Below, one piece after another: positions 1 to 7,233 of a DNA stretch of 7,478 nt. Below the pieces are notes generated by a model. That model searched no databases, was not told the DNA's origin, and saw nothing but the letters and a program-made list of their open reading frames with translations. Each line of letters begins with the position of its first letter. The stretch's first letter is position 1. The translations under genes and the position numbers were made by a program. The stretch comes from Nitrospirota bacterium (lineage in GTDB: Bacteria; Nitrospirota; Nitrospiria; Nitrospirales; Nitrospiraceae), in assembly GCA_016222925.1 (NCBI GenBank), contig JACRQB010000169.1:1-7478 (forward strand), given 5' to 3'.

Positions 1-189
1 TTCCAAGAAAAATGGGCTGGCCCCCGGGCTTGGACGCATGACCGGTTGGGGCTTCCCATCCGCTCCGGACTCCTCAGTCTCTACACGACCGATCATTCCC
101 AATATGCCACTTGCATTCGCATCATCGGCATCGGGGGCGAATCTTGTCCGTATATCCAGTCCCTCAGAGGATCGAAGTTCTTCTTTCAT
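1..189 (-). CDS. Unrecognised protein, N-terminal 63 residues (runs off left edge)
   Basis: This reading frame opens with an ATG whose first base is at 189 and stays open for 63 codons to base 1, so the rest of the gene lies outside the window. A good ribosome-binding site (AAGGGGTG) sits 5 bases before the ATG, which is the main reason to believe it. The protein begins MKEELRSSEGLDIRTRFAPD and is hydrophilic. It has an acidic stretch (DADDANA, about residues 20-26), a glycine/proline-rich part (about residues 43-57), no signal peptide and no membrane segment. I recognise no family. It is the only gene here transcribed toward the left edge from the gap next to the slipin gene, and that gap holds a promoter candidate and a near-palindrome. 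Confidence 0.6.
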   Translation of the reverse strand, partial: MKEELRSSEGLDIRTRFAPDADDANASGILGMIGRVETEESGADGKPQPVMRPSPGASPFFLE

Positions 190-222
190 CGTGTCACCCC
201 TTGCTCTGGTTGAATATCACTC

Positions 223-249
223 ACCATAGTTAGAGTCTTATTGAGTCAA
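223..249 (-). promoter_or_regulatory. Candidate sigma-70 promoter for the leftmost gene
   Basis: Read on the minus strand, TTGACT (249-244, five of six to the -35 consensus) is followed by TATGGT (228-223, four of six to the -10 consensus). The spacer of 15 bp is short, so the promoter would be weak or activator-dependent. The expected transcript start is about 25-30 bases upstream of the ATG at 189. The -35 box lies inside the near-palindrome at 234-256. Confidence 0.3.
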
Positions 250-256
250 GAAGATT
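234..256. repeat. 23-bp near-palindrome, possible operator
   Basis: The arms AGTCTTATTGA (234-244) and TCAAGAAGATT (246-256) flank a single central base at 245. Nine of the eleven arm positions are complementary, and the inner TTGA-G-TCAA is perfect. The palindrome covers the -35 box of the candidate promoter for the gene starting at 189, which is where a repressor operator would lie. A binding protein is inferred only from position and symmetry. The site is too AT-rich in the stem, and lacks a T-run, to be a convincing terminator. Confidence 0.35.
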
Positions 257-449
257 CACCGAATTATTCCCGGCGTGTTCCTTCTACGAAGCAAAAGGGA
301 TGCTGGATTGAAGATGAGAACCGGTCGGTGTAATCAGCTCGAAAAATCTGAAAGATTAGTGTTGGCTAATGAGAGAGCGAATAACGAACTGTCGCACTTA
401 TGCGGCATCTATGTAGAATTGGCACCAACGATCAGACTGAAATGCCACA
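257..449. other. Gene-free stretch between leftmost gene and slipin gene
   Basis: This stretch lies downstream of the slipin stop and upstream of the promoter of the leftmost gene. Short plus-strand open frames cross it, but none has a ribosome-binding site or recognisable protein features. A tiny AATCT-GAA-AGATT hairpin is present, but there is no GC-rich stem with a T-run, so no terminator for the nfeD-slipin operon can be called. Confidence 0.4.
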
Positions 450-1196
450 CTATTTCGGTAGCAATCCCTTTATGAACGGGGCAAGGGTATCGATCGGAAT
501 CGGGAAGATCGTAGTCGAGTTCTTCTCAGCCGCGATCTCGACGAGTGTCTGGAGATATCGCAGCTGCAGCGCGGCAGGGTTTCGACTGATCACGTCCGCC
601 GCTTCCGCCAGTTTCTGCGCGGCTTGAAATTCCCCTTCCGCATGGATGATTTTGGCTCGACGTTCCCGCTCGGCTTCCGCTTGCCGGGCGATCGCACGTT
701 GCATGTCTTGAGGAATATCCACATTCTTTACCTCGACGGCAGCGACCTTGACTCCCCATGGCTCGGTCTGCTGATCGATAATCCGCTGTAATTCGGCATT
801 GATATCGTCACGTTTCGACAACAGATCGTCGAACTGGCTTTGGCCGAGCACGCTCCGCAGCGTGGTCTGGGCCACTTGCGACGTCGAATAGAGATAATCT
901 TGAACGGCGAGCACGGCGCGCTGGGGGTCGACCACTCTGAGAAAGATGACGGCGTTCACTTTCACGGAAATGTTATCCCGTGTGATGACATCTTGCGAGG
1001 GGACTTCCATGGTGACGGTCTGCAAGTTGACACGGACCATCTGCTGGAGGGCTGGCACCACCAACCTGATACCGGGCCCCTTCACGGTCTGAAACTTACC
1101 GAGCACAAAGACCACGAGCCGTTCGTATTCCATGACACGTTTGAAGCTGGCATAGAGAACAAACCCCAATAAGACCAACGGTATGAGCAATGACAT
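450..1196 (-). CDS. Slipin / stomatin-like SPFH membrane protein
   Basis: This 248-residue protein has the full slipin layout. A single N-terminal membrane segment (about residues 2-17) is followed by a basic/aromatic boundary. The SPFH (band 7) domain covers about residues 20-175, with the typical stretches GPGIRLVVPAL (40-50), VPSQDVITRDNISVKVNAV (65-83) and RSVLGQ (114-119). Next comes a charged coiled coil rich in A, E, R and K (about 165-205), and then a hydrophobic C-terminal tail (about 228-246, TTIFPIPIDTLAPFI). In archaeal slipins the NfeD protease cuts a similar hydrophobic tail. Slipins form oligomers at the inner membrane and organise membrane microdomains. An upstream in-frame ATG at 1220 exists, but AAGGAG 5 bases before the ATG at 1196 decides the start. 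The gene lies 25 bases after the nfeD stop on the same strand, so it is co-transcribed. The family call is firm; the cellular role is inferred. Confidence 0.93.
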   Translation of the reverse strand: MSLLIPLVLLGFVLYASFKRVMEYERLVVFVLGKFQTVKGPGIRLVVPALQQMVRVNLQTVTMEVPSQDVITRDNISVKVNAVIFLRVVDPQRAVLAVQDYLYSTSQVAQTTLRSVLGQSQFDDLLSKRDDINAELQRIIDQQTEPWGVKVAAVEVKNVDIPQDMQRAIARQAEAERERRAKIIHAEGEFQAAQKLAEAADVISRNPAALQLRYLQTLVEIAAEKNSTTIFPIPIDTLAPFIKGLLPK

Positions 1197-1221
1197 AACG
1201 ACTCCTTCGTCTTCAGGCATT

Positions 1222-1731
1222 CTATTTGTGGACCGGGGCTACGTTCACCGCCAGCCCTTCAACCGACGTCACTTCCGCGGCCTCTCCCTGCCGAATCGGG
1301 GTCTGGCTGATTGCTTCCCAGATCTCCCCATGTAGGGCGATTTGGCCACGTGGGTTGAGATCTGTCTTCGCGATCCCAATCGATCCGATCATGCCTTCAA
1401 CTCCGGTCACTGGTCCGCGACGTCCACTCCTGGCGGCCATCCAGATGACGGTTCCGACCAGGGCCCCGATCGTGATGACGGTCGGCAACAGAAATGACAC
1501 GGATACCTGCATGAACGGTGCGTCACTCTTGATGAGGAGGAGACCACCTAAAGTCATGGCAGCCAATCCGCCGAGTGCGAGTACTCCATAGCTGGTCACT
1601 GAAATTTCAAGCAAGAGAAACACGATGCCGAGTATCACAAGGAGGGCACCTGCATAGTTCACGGGGAGCGATTGGAGCGAATAGAAAGCCAGGATCAAAC
1701 TGATGGCACCGATGTCCCATCGGGAATTCAC
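1222..1731 (-). CDS. nfeD: NfeD C-terminal part: membrane helices and OB-fold (split gene, 3' piece)
   Basis: This frame holds the back half of a long-form NfeD protein. It has about four hydrophobic helices (near residues 8-22, 26-44, 48-67 and 78-98), then a basic loop (AARSGRRG) and the NfeD OB-fold domain. The OB-fold shows the family pattern TGVEGMIG, then the WEA region, then a final VEGLAVNVAP. Normally this follows the ClpP-like domain in one polypeptide. Here it is in another frame from the upstream piece, and the usual first helix after the protease domain is missing. The first possible start is a GTG at 1731 with no ribosome-binding site, and a TAA stop lies just upstream in this frame. 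Independent translation is therefore doubtful unless coupled to the upstream frame, which overlaps it by 125 bases. It is best read as the 3' fragment of a damaged nfeD, or as the product of an assembly or sequencing error. Confidence 0.75.
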   Translation of the reverse strand: MNSRWDIGAISLILAFYSLQSLPVNYAGALLVILGIVFLLLEISVTSYGVLALGGLAAMTLGGLLLIKSDAPFMQVSVSFLLPTVITIGALVGTVIWMAARSGRRGPVTGVEGMIGSIGIAKTDLNPRGQIALHGEIWEAISQTPIRQGEAAEVTSVEGLAVNVAPVHK

Positions 1732-2431
1732 GAAGCGTTACGGCCTCGCTTGAGAACGTGATTGACCCCGTAGAAAGGACGATCTTTCTCCCGTTCAGCT
1801 GCTTTAAGAGCGCAGGAATGTTCTCAGCCACCATATCGATGATCTTGAGTTTCAAAGCTTCTTGCTCCGTGACAGAAATACTTTTTCGAACCGCATCTTC
1901 GGCCCATGATACGTTCCGCCCACGCTGCTGCGCGATGCTCTTGATGTAAGCCGCTGCATCGTTTTCCACTTTTTCCTTCATCGTGTTGTCCATTTCACCG
2001 CCGCCCATCGCGACTGGGTGTGCTGCTCCAATGTTGGTTCCAGGTGCCATGGCGGCCACATGAGCTGCTAGCGTAATGAAGACTCCTGCAGAGGCAGCCC
2101 GGCCGCCAGATGGCGCGACAAAGACGATTACTGGGATAGGTGAGGCAGTCATGTCTTTGATCATCAGGCGCATGGAGGTGTCCAATCCTCCGGGCGTATC
2201 GAGTTTGAAGATCAGAGCCTGGGCACCCGACGAGTGGGCCAAGGCGAGAGCGTCGTGCAGGTACTCCGCTGCCACCGGGTTGATTACTCCTTCATAACTG
2301 GCGACGACGACGTCACCGGCATAGGCTGGACTGTCCATGAGGATTAGGCACAGGGAGATGACGGCACTTCCCATCGCCGCTGCGAGAATCCGTCTGCGTA
2401 CAGCTCTGTACAGAAACACGGTGCCACGCAT
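1607..2431 (-). CDS. nfeD: NfeD N-terminal part: secreted ClpP-class serine protease domain (split gene, 5' piece)
   Basis: From the ATG at 2431 the protein has a signal peptide (VRRRILAAAMGS..., likely cut after AYA near residue 38). A ClpP/crotonase-fold protease domain follows, to about residue 225. The family motifs are present: DTPGGLDTS (about 78-86), the nucleophile Ser114 in AASAG, a PGTNIGAAHPV segment (about 130-140), and Lys154 in KVEND. Lys154 lies 40 residues after the serine, matching the Ser-Lys dyad of archaeal NfeD. The start is chosen because GGAG lies 6 bases before this ATG and it puts the signal peptide at the N-terminus; upstream in-frame ATGs at 2443 and 2578 would add a non-conserved basic leader. 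After residues REFPM the frame leaves the family sequence, and about 38 unrelated residues run to a stop at 1607. The membrane/OB-fold half continues in another frame (1222-1731). It is the first gene of a two-gene operon with the slipin gene. Confidence 0.75.
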   Translation of the reverse strand: MRGTVFLYRAVRRRILAAAMGSAVISLCLILMDSPAYAGDVVVASYEGVINPVAAEYLHDALALAHSSGAQALIFKLDTPGGLDTSMRLMIKDMTASPIPVIVFVAPSGGRAASAGVFITLAAHVAAMAPGTNIGAAHPVAMGGGEMDNTMKEKVENDAAAYIKSIAQQRGRNVSWAEDAVRKSISVTEQEALKLKIIDMVAENIPALLKQLNGRKIVLSTGSITFSSEAVTLREFPMGHRCHQFDPGFLFAPIAPRELCRCPPCDTRHRVSLA

Positions 2432-2532
2432 TGTGAGCTCCATGCGCGCAAGGCGCCGACAGCGCCGAAGGTATGAGCAGCGAGTGGATCGAAAACTCCT
2501 ACGTTCGTATGCTGTCACGAAATGGCCGTTGG

Positions 2533-2562
2533 TTGCAAACTCCGGAACGAACCCCCTAGAAT
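2533..2562 (+). promoter_or_regulatory. Candidate sigma-70 promoter of the trmI-aroK operon
   Basis: TTGCAA (2533-2538) and TAGAAT (2557-2562, five of six to the -10 consensus) are 18 bp apart. A transcript start about 7 bases after the -10 box would fall at 2569-2570, exactly on the trmI ATG. The mRNA may thus have no leader. The 138-bp gap is shared with the divergent nfeD operon, for which I could not find a clear promoter. Confidence 0.5.
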
Positions 2563-2569
2563 GCGCGGC

Positions 2570-3445
2570 ATGTCTCAATTATCAAGCGGCGAACGCATCC
2601 ATCTTGTCGATCACAAAAGGCGCCAGTATGCCCTCACGTTGAAGGCGGGCGAAACCTATCAATTCAGCGGTCAGAAGATCGCTCACGACGCGATTATCGG
2701 GCGGCCGGATGGCACCATCGTCGTTCTGTCGGGCGGGAAAAAGATGTTGGCTGTCCGACCGACCTTCGGAGACTACGTGCTGAAAATGCCGCGGGGCGCT
2801 CAAGTGCTCTATCCGAAAGATCTCGCGCTGATTCCCATGTGGGCGGATGTCTATCCGGGTGCGCGGGTGTTCGAGTCCGGAACCGGCTCAGGCGCGCTGA
2901 CCATGGCACTTTTGCGAGCGGTAGGGCCACGAGGGTTGGTGGTGACCTATGAGATGCGGGAAGATTTTGCCCGCACTGCACTGGTGAACGTCGATCGCTA
3001 TATGGGGCCCGTTCCCAACCTGACGGCATTGCGGAAGAATACCTATGAAGGTATTGAGCTGCTTGATGATAAAATTCCATTTGATCGTGTCGTGCTCGAC
3101 TTACCTGAGCCCTGGCAGGTGGTCCCGCATGCAGCCACCGCACTGCGATCCGGCGGGATCTATCTGAGCTTTGTCCCCACCGTGCCACAAGTTATACAAA
3201 CGGTTGAGGCGCTTGAACGGGCAACGGTGTTCGGGATGATCGAAACGTTTGAATCGTTGCTACGAACCTGGGCCGTACAGGGCAGGAGCGTGCGGCCTGA
3301 TCATCGGATGGTTGCCCATTCTGGATTCATCACCGTAGCCAGAAAGATAGAACCAGGGCTGCTCCGTTCAATGGCTGAGAGAGTAGTTGCTTCCGACGGA
3401 GACCAGGAAGGCCCGTCCGATGAAGCAGGAGAGGAACTGAACTGA
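2570..3445 (+). CDS. trmI: tRNA (adenine-58-N1)-methyltransferase
   Basis: This enzyme uses S-adenosylmethionine to make m1A58 in the T-loop of tRNAs. In bacteria it works in the cytoplasm as a homotetramer. The 291-residue protein has an N-terminal beta-rich domain (about residues 8-75) with the family stretch MPRGAQVLYPKD (73-84). The Rossmann methyltransferase domain follows, with the SAM-binding loop FESGTGSGAL (101-110), the ribose-binding Glu128 after VVTY, and the catalytic-site segment LDLPEPW (176-182; Asp177 matches the key Asp of Thermus TrmI). SFVPTVPQV (200-208) is also typical. The tail after about residue 260 is acidic and not conserved. The start at 2570 matches where family members begin. 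ATGs at 2522 and 2561 lie upstream, but there is no ribosome-binding site, and the -10 box lies 7 bases before 2570, suggesting leaderless translation. Its stop overlaps the next gene's ATG by one base. Confidence 0.93.
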   Translation: MSQLSSGERIHLVDHKRRQYALTLKAGETYQFSGQKIAHDAIIGRPDGTIVVLSGGKKMLAVRPTFGDYVLKMPRGAQVLYPKDLALIPMWADVYPGARVFESGTGSGALTMALLRAVGPRGLVVTYEMREDFARTALVNVDRYMGPVPNLTALRKNTYEGIELLDDKIPFDRVVLDLPEPWQVVPHAATALRSGGIYLSFVPTVPQVIQTVEALERATVFGMIETFESLLRTWAVQGRSVRPDHRMVAHSGFITVARKIEPGLLRSMAERVVASDGDQEGPSDEAGEELN

Positions 3446-4206
3446 TGAATAGGTTAGAAGGCAAAGTAGCCGTGGTGACGGGAGGCAATGCTGGAATCGG
3501 CGAAGCGATTGCGAAACGTTTTGCCGAGGAGGGAGCATCGGTTGTCATCACGGGACGTCGGCAGCAAGAAGTGGATCGTGTGGCAAGTGTGATCCGACAC
3601 AACAAGGGAAAAGTACTTGGAGTTGCCGGTTCAGTGACGGATGAAACCCATGTGCTGGATGTTGTTCGTCGAGCGCTTGATAGCTTTGGGCGAATCGACA
3701 TTCTGGTCAACAACGCGGGAATCGGTGAATTTGGAAAGCGCCTCCATGAAACTGATGATGCGATCTGGGCGCATGTGCTCGACATCAACTTGACCGGCGT
3801 TTTCCGCATGACACGAGCCGTTATCCCCCACATGCTGAAACAAGGGCGAGGCTCGATCGTGAATATCTCGTCCATCGCCAGTTTAGTCGGTCTCTCCGGC
3901 CTAGCTGCCTATACGGCATCCAAAGGGGCGCTTGACGCTTTGACGCGCGCACTAGCCGTCGAATATGCGAAGGAAGGAATTCGCTGTAATGTGGTGAACC
4001 CTGGTCTCATCGATACGCCTATGGCGGCCCCCCTGATGGCCAATCCGGACATGCTCCAGCCCATTTTGGCCCAGTATGCGATTCGTCGTCCTGGGACACC
4101 AGAAGAAGTGGCAAATCTGGTTCTGTATCTGGCTTCGGAGGAAGCAGCCTGGATGACTGGCGCGACCATTCCTATTGATGGGGGCATGACCGTTTATAAA
4201 GGGTAG
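3445..4206 (+). CDS. Short-chain dehydrogenase/reductase, FabG-like
   Basis: This is a 253-residue classical SDR of normal length. The nucleotide-binding loop is TGGNAGIG (12-19). TGRR (36-39), with two arginines after the second strand, suggests NADP(H). NNAG is at 89-92. The catalytic residues are Asn115, Ser143 (in NISS), Tyr156 and Lys160 (YTASK). The C-terminal pattern GGMTVYKG is typical of FabG-type and glucose-dehydrogenase-type members. The substrate cannot be told from sequence. Placed between trmI and aroE, it is not a known step of either pathway; 3-oxoacyl-ACP reductase or another oxidoreductase are both possible. The ATG overlaps the trmI stop (TGATG), and an AGGAGAGG purine stretch lies upstream, so translation is probably coupled to trmI. 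Confidence 0.92.
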   Translation: MNRLEGKVAVVTGGNAGIGEAIAKRFAEEGASVVITGRRQQEVDRVASVIRHNKGKVLGVAGSVTDETHVLDVVRRALDSFGRIDILVNNAGIGEFGKRLHETDDAIWAHVLDINLTGVFRMTRAVIPHMLKQGRGSIVNISSIASLVGLSGLAAYTASKGALDALTRALAVEYAKEGIRCNVVNPGLIDTPMAAPLMANPDMLQPILAQYAIRRPGTPEEVANLVLYLASEEAAWMTGATIPIDGGMTVYKG

Positions 4207-4251
4207 TGGTTGCTGCAACGAGCGATAACAGCTTCCGTGCTAGGTAAAGAA

Positions 4252-5106
4252 ATGGACATTGATGCTCGGACACAGTTTTGCGGGGTGATTGGCAATCCGG
4301 TCGGGCATTCACTGTCGCCAGCCATCCACAATGCGGCGTTCCGCAAAGTGGGGCTCAACTTTGTCTATCTCGCCTGGCAAGTGGAATCGATCGGTGAGGC
4401 CATCAAAGGGCTCCGCGCACTGGGAAACTTTCGCGGAGCGAGCGTCACGATCCCCCACAAAGTGGCTGCCATACCTTTTCTTGATCGTGTGGAGCAAACG
4501 GCACAGCGGATCGGTGCGATTAACACCATAGTAGCTGAAAAGGGCGAACTCACTGGGTACAACACGGACGCGACAGGTGCTCTGAGGGCGTTGAAAATGG
4601 GCGGAGTTGCGCTAACGGGCAAACGCATCGTCGTTCTCGGTTCGGGAGGTGCCGCCCGAGCGATTGCCTTCGCACTGGCCGCTGAGTCCGGTGCAGAGAA
4701 ATTAACCTTGCTGGGGATTGAGGATGCGGAGCGGACTCGCTTGGCTCAGGATATTCGTTCTACGACAGCGGTGACGGTAGAGGATTCTTATCTGGATGAG
4801 TCCACCCTTCGTCGGGTTCTTCCTGCTGCGGACATACTCATTCATTGCACTCCGGTCGGGATGTCTCCGAAAGTCGAGGCCACCTGTGTTCCTGCCTCGC
4901 TCCTCCATACCGACCTGGCTGTCATGGACATTGTCTACAATCCACACGAAACCCGATTGCTCAGAGATGCAGGACTCGCGGGCTGCAAGACGATTCCTGG
5001 GTTGGAAATGTTCCTTAATCAGGCAATTGCTCAATTTGAGCTATGGACTGATCAGTCTGCTCCGGTTGAAGTGATGCGGACGGTCTTGGAGTCTCACTTC
5101 CGATGA
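4252..5106 (+). CDS. aroE: Shikimate dehydrogenase
   Basis: AroE reduces 3-dehydroshikimate to shikimate in the chorismate pathway. The 284-residue protein shows the substrate site HSLSP (Ser20, Ser22), Thr66 and the catalytic Lys70 in TIPHK, Asn91, and the catalytic Asp106 in NTD. The dinucleotide loop GSGGAARA is at 130-137 and Gln257 is in the closing helix. The usual NADP-selecting NRT motif after the next strand is absent: the aligned positions 155-157 read G-I-E. The start at 4252 is chosen because AGGTAAAG lies just before it and it gives the normal short leader before GVIGNPVGHSLSP. A TTG at 4210 would add 14 residues and has only a modest AAGGG in front. The stop overlaps the aroK start in ATGA, so the two genes are translationally coupled and supply consecutive shikimate-pathway enzymes. 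Confidence 0.95.
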   Translation: MDIDARTQFCGVIGNPVGHSLSPAIHNAAFRKVGLNFVYLAWQVESIGEAIKGLRALGNFRGASVTIPHKVAAIPFLDRVEQTAQRIGAINTIVAEKGELTGYNTDATGALRALKMGGVALTGKRIVVLGSGGAARAIAFALAAESGAEKLTLLGIEDAERTRLAQDIRSTTAVTVEDSYLDESTLRRVLPAADILIHCTPVGMSPKVEATCVPASLLHTDLAVMDIVYNPHETRLLRDAGLAGCKTIPGLEMFLNQAIAQFELWTDQSAPVEVMRTVLESHFR

Positions 5107-5603
5107 ATGTGGTGCTCATCGGCTATCGTGGTACGGGAAAGAGCACTGTCGGTAAACTCGTGGCGGCTCGTCTTGGGCTTGTCCTTGTCTCCACGGACGC
5201 TGAGATCGTGAAGTCGCTTGGTCAAAGCATCCCCGAGATCGTTGAACGACATGGGTGGGAGTACTTTCGTGATCTGGAAACGAAGATTTGCCAGGATCTA
5301 GCGGGCCGGGATGGGGTCGTGATCGATACAGGCGGGGGCGCCATCCTTCGATCGGAAAATGTCGAGGGGCTGAAACGCACAGGGAAGCTGTTCTGGCTGA
5401 CTGCTCCAGTTGAGACCATTGCCAAGCGAATTGGGGCGGATACACAAAGACCATCTCTCACTGGAACCAAGTCGTTTCTCGACGAGATTCAGGATGTGCT
5501 TCGTGAACGGATGCCGAAGTATCAAGCCGCTGCTGATTACATCATTGAGACCGATGGAAAATCCGCTACGCAAGTTGCTGATGAGATTCTGGCACGACTC
5601 TAG
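5103..5603 (+). CDS. aroK: Shikimate kinase
   Basis: AroK phosphorylates the 3-hydroxyl of shikimate with ATP, directly after the AroE step. At 166 residues it has the normal length. It shows the Walker A loop GYRGTGKST (7-15), Asp32 in the shikimate-binding loop, Arg56 in YFRDLE, the glycine loop TGGGA (76-80), the lid arginine in RPSLTG (116-121), and Arg136 in RERMPKYQAAADY. Many homologues have Asp-x-Asp in the first substrate loop; here the first position is Ser30, so only the shikimate-binding Asp32 remains. The ATG overlaps the aroE stop in ATGA. It is the last gene of the operon. No clear hairpin terminator is seen in the 64 bases before the tRNA gene. Confidence 0.95.
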   Translation: MNVVLIGYRGTGKSTVGKLVAARLGLVLVSTDAEIVKSLGQSIPEIVERHGWEYFRDLETKICQDLAGRDGVVIDTGGGAILRSENVEGLKRTGKLFWLTAPVETIAKRIGADTQRPSLTGTKSFLDEIQDVLRERMPKYQAAADYIIETDGKSATQVADEILARL

Positions 5604-5627
5604 TTGCCTTGGTAGTCTCTCTGAACC

Positions 5628-5656
5628 TTGACAAGTCTCGCCCTAACGTGATTCAT
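5628..5656 (+). promoter_or_regulatory. Candidate promoter of the tRNA-Arg gene
   Basis: A perfect TTGACA (5628-5633) is followed, after 17 bp, by ATTCAT (5651-5656), a poor -10 box (three of six). A start near 5663 would give a 5' leader of only about 5 bases before the mature tRNA. The position supports separate transcription of the tRNA rather than read-through from aroK alone. Confidence 0.45.
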
Positions 5657-5667
5657 GTACTCCTGCT

Positions 5668-6270
<603 letters not shown>

Positions 6271-6295
6271 GAGCAGTTTTGATTTAAGTGCCTAC
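6271..6295. repeat. IS630 left terminal inverted repeat
   Basis: This matches the reverse complement of 7207-7231 at about 18 of 25 positions, with a perfect outer nine bases. The flanking TA is at 6269-6270. Confidence 0.85.
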
Positions 6296-6338
6296 AGTCT
6301 GTAGGATCTCCTCCATTGTCCTGTTAGGAGGAGAGGGG

Positions 6339-7206
6339 ATGGAGGCCTCCTATTCACAGGATTTACGGGACCGCGTGTTGCGAGCGCTGGAACGTGAGGA
6401 CCGTCCGACGGCCATTGCGAACCGCTTTGAAGGCAGCCGAGTCTGGGGTGTATCAGGTACGGAATCGGCTGACGCAGGCAGGACAGCGGAGCAGTCTCCC
6501 GATTGGAGGCCATCGGTAGTCCCGGGTGGCGGGGATGGAGTCGACCCTGCGGGCGTGACTGCAGGAAACAGGCGATTTGACACTCGCGGAGCTGTGCACG
6601 CGGCTGGCGGCACACGGAATCGCGATCACCTGACGCTTAAAAAACCCCCTACACGCCGCGCGGCGTGAGTGGCAGGCCGCCCAGCCTGCGCTGGATATCA
6701 CGACGCTGGTCTTTCTGGATGAAACGGGGGCGTCGACAAACATGGCTCGACGTTACGGACGCGCCCCGCGCGGCGAACGGTGCGGCGGCTCCGTACCGCA
6801 GAGACATTGACACACCACCACCTCCGTCGCGGGGCTGCGGCAGAATGACATCATCGCTCCGATGGTGTGACGGACGGCGCCATGCCGGGCGCCCTGTTCC
6901 TGAAATAGGTCCAGGAGTTCTTATGCCCGACGCTCCACCCCGGCGACATTGCCATCGCCGACAACTTACGCAGTCATACCGTGGTGGGAGTCAAAGCGGC
7001 TCTTGAAGCGGTGGGGGCCCACCTTCGGTACCTTCCGCCGTATTCCCCGGATCTGAATCCCATCGAAAAACGGTTGGCCACACTCAAAGCGCTGCTCCGC
7101 AAAGCCGCCACGTGCACGGTGGACGTGCGCTGGAATGAAATTGGGAGGCGGCTTGACTGTTTCACACCCGACGAATGCACGACGCTACGTCGCCTCCTCA
7201 GGCTAG
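6339..7206 (+). pseudogene. IS630-family transposase, multiply disrupted
   Basis: The start ATG at 6339 has a strong ribosome-binding site (AGGAGGAGAGGGG). It opens with MEASYSQDLRDRVLRALERE, the helix-turn-helix N-terminus of IS630 transposases. An extra G in the GGGG run at 6445-6448 shifts the frame. The second frame continues VYQVRNRLTQAGQRSS and carries in-frame stops at 6517, 6556, 6631, 6808 and 6868. A second frame change follows near 6870, and a further stop lies at 6906. The catalytic triad is still readable: Asp in LVFLDETG (6718-6720), Asp in IAIADNL (6960-6962) and Glu in SPDLNPIEK (7065-7067). The stretch between the N-terminal helices and the first Asp is shorter than in intact family members, suggesting small internal deletions. 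No single intact protein can be made. The 3' end is approximate because the last frame stays open through the right inverted repeat. Confidence 0.88.
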
Positions 7207-7231
7207 GTAAAGACATCAACCCAAACTGCTC
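7207..7231. repeat. IS630 right terminal inverted repeat
   Basis: This is the partner of the repeat at 6271-6295. The outer bases read AAACTGCTC, followed by the duplicated TA at 7232-7233. Confidence 0.85.
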
Positions 7232-7233
7232 TA

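Larger units (their letters stand above)
6271..7231 (+). mobile_element. IS630-family insertion sequence, decayed
   Basis: The element is about 961 bp. It is bounded by imperfect inverted repeats whose outer nine bases (GAGCAGTTT) are identical, and a TA duplication lies directly outside each end (6269-6270 and 7232-7233). With the next flanking bases, both ends read CTA-GAG... and ...CTC-TAG, so the empty site was CTAG, the known preferred target of IS630. Inside is a single transposase gene of the DDE type, read left to right and now dead. It is inserted in the integrase remnant. The ends look intact, so the copy might still be moved by a transposase supplied from elsewhere. Confidence 0.88.

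Noticed and set aside
275..475. 66-codon plus-strand frame in the gap left of the slipin gene
   Set aside because: It has no ribosome-binding site at its GTG or at internal ATGs, overlaps the slipin 3' end in antisense, and shows no protein-like features.
2452..2466. GGCGC-CGACA-GCGCC hairpin in the nfeD leader as a regulatory element
   Set aside because: A 5-bp stem in GC-rich DNA is expected by chance and no known riboswitch or attenuator pattern accompanies it.
2694..3188. 164-codon minus-strand frame inside trmI
   Set aside because: It is a shadow of trmI, which has complete family motifs in the plus frame. The shadow protein is arginine- and proline-rich with no family character.
3330..3875. 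181-codon minus-strand frame over the trmI/SDR junction
   Set aside because: It is antisense to conserved codons of two well-supported genes. The serine/arginine-rich composition is typical of shadow frames.
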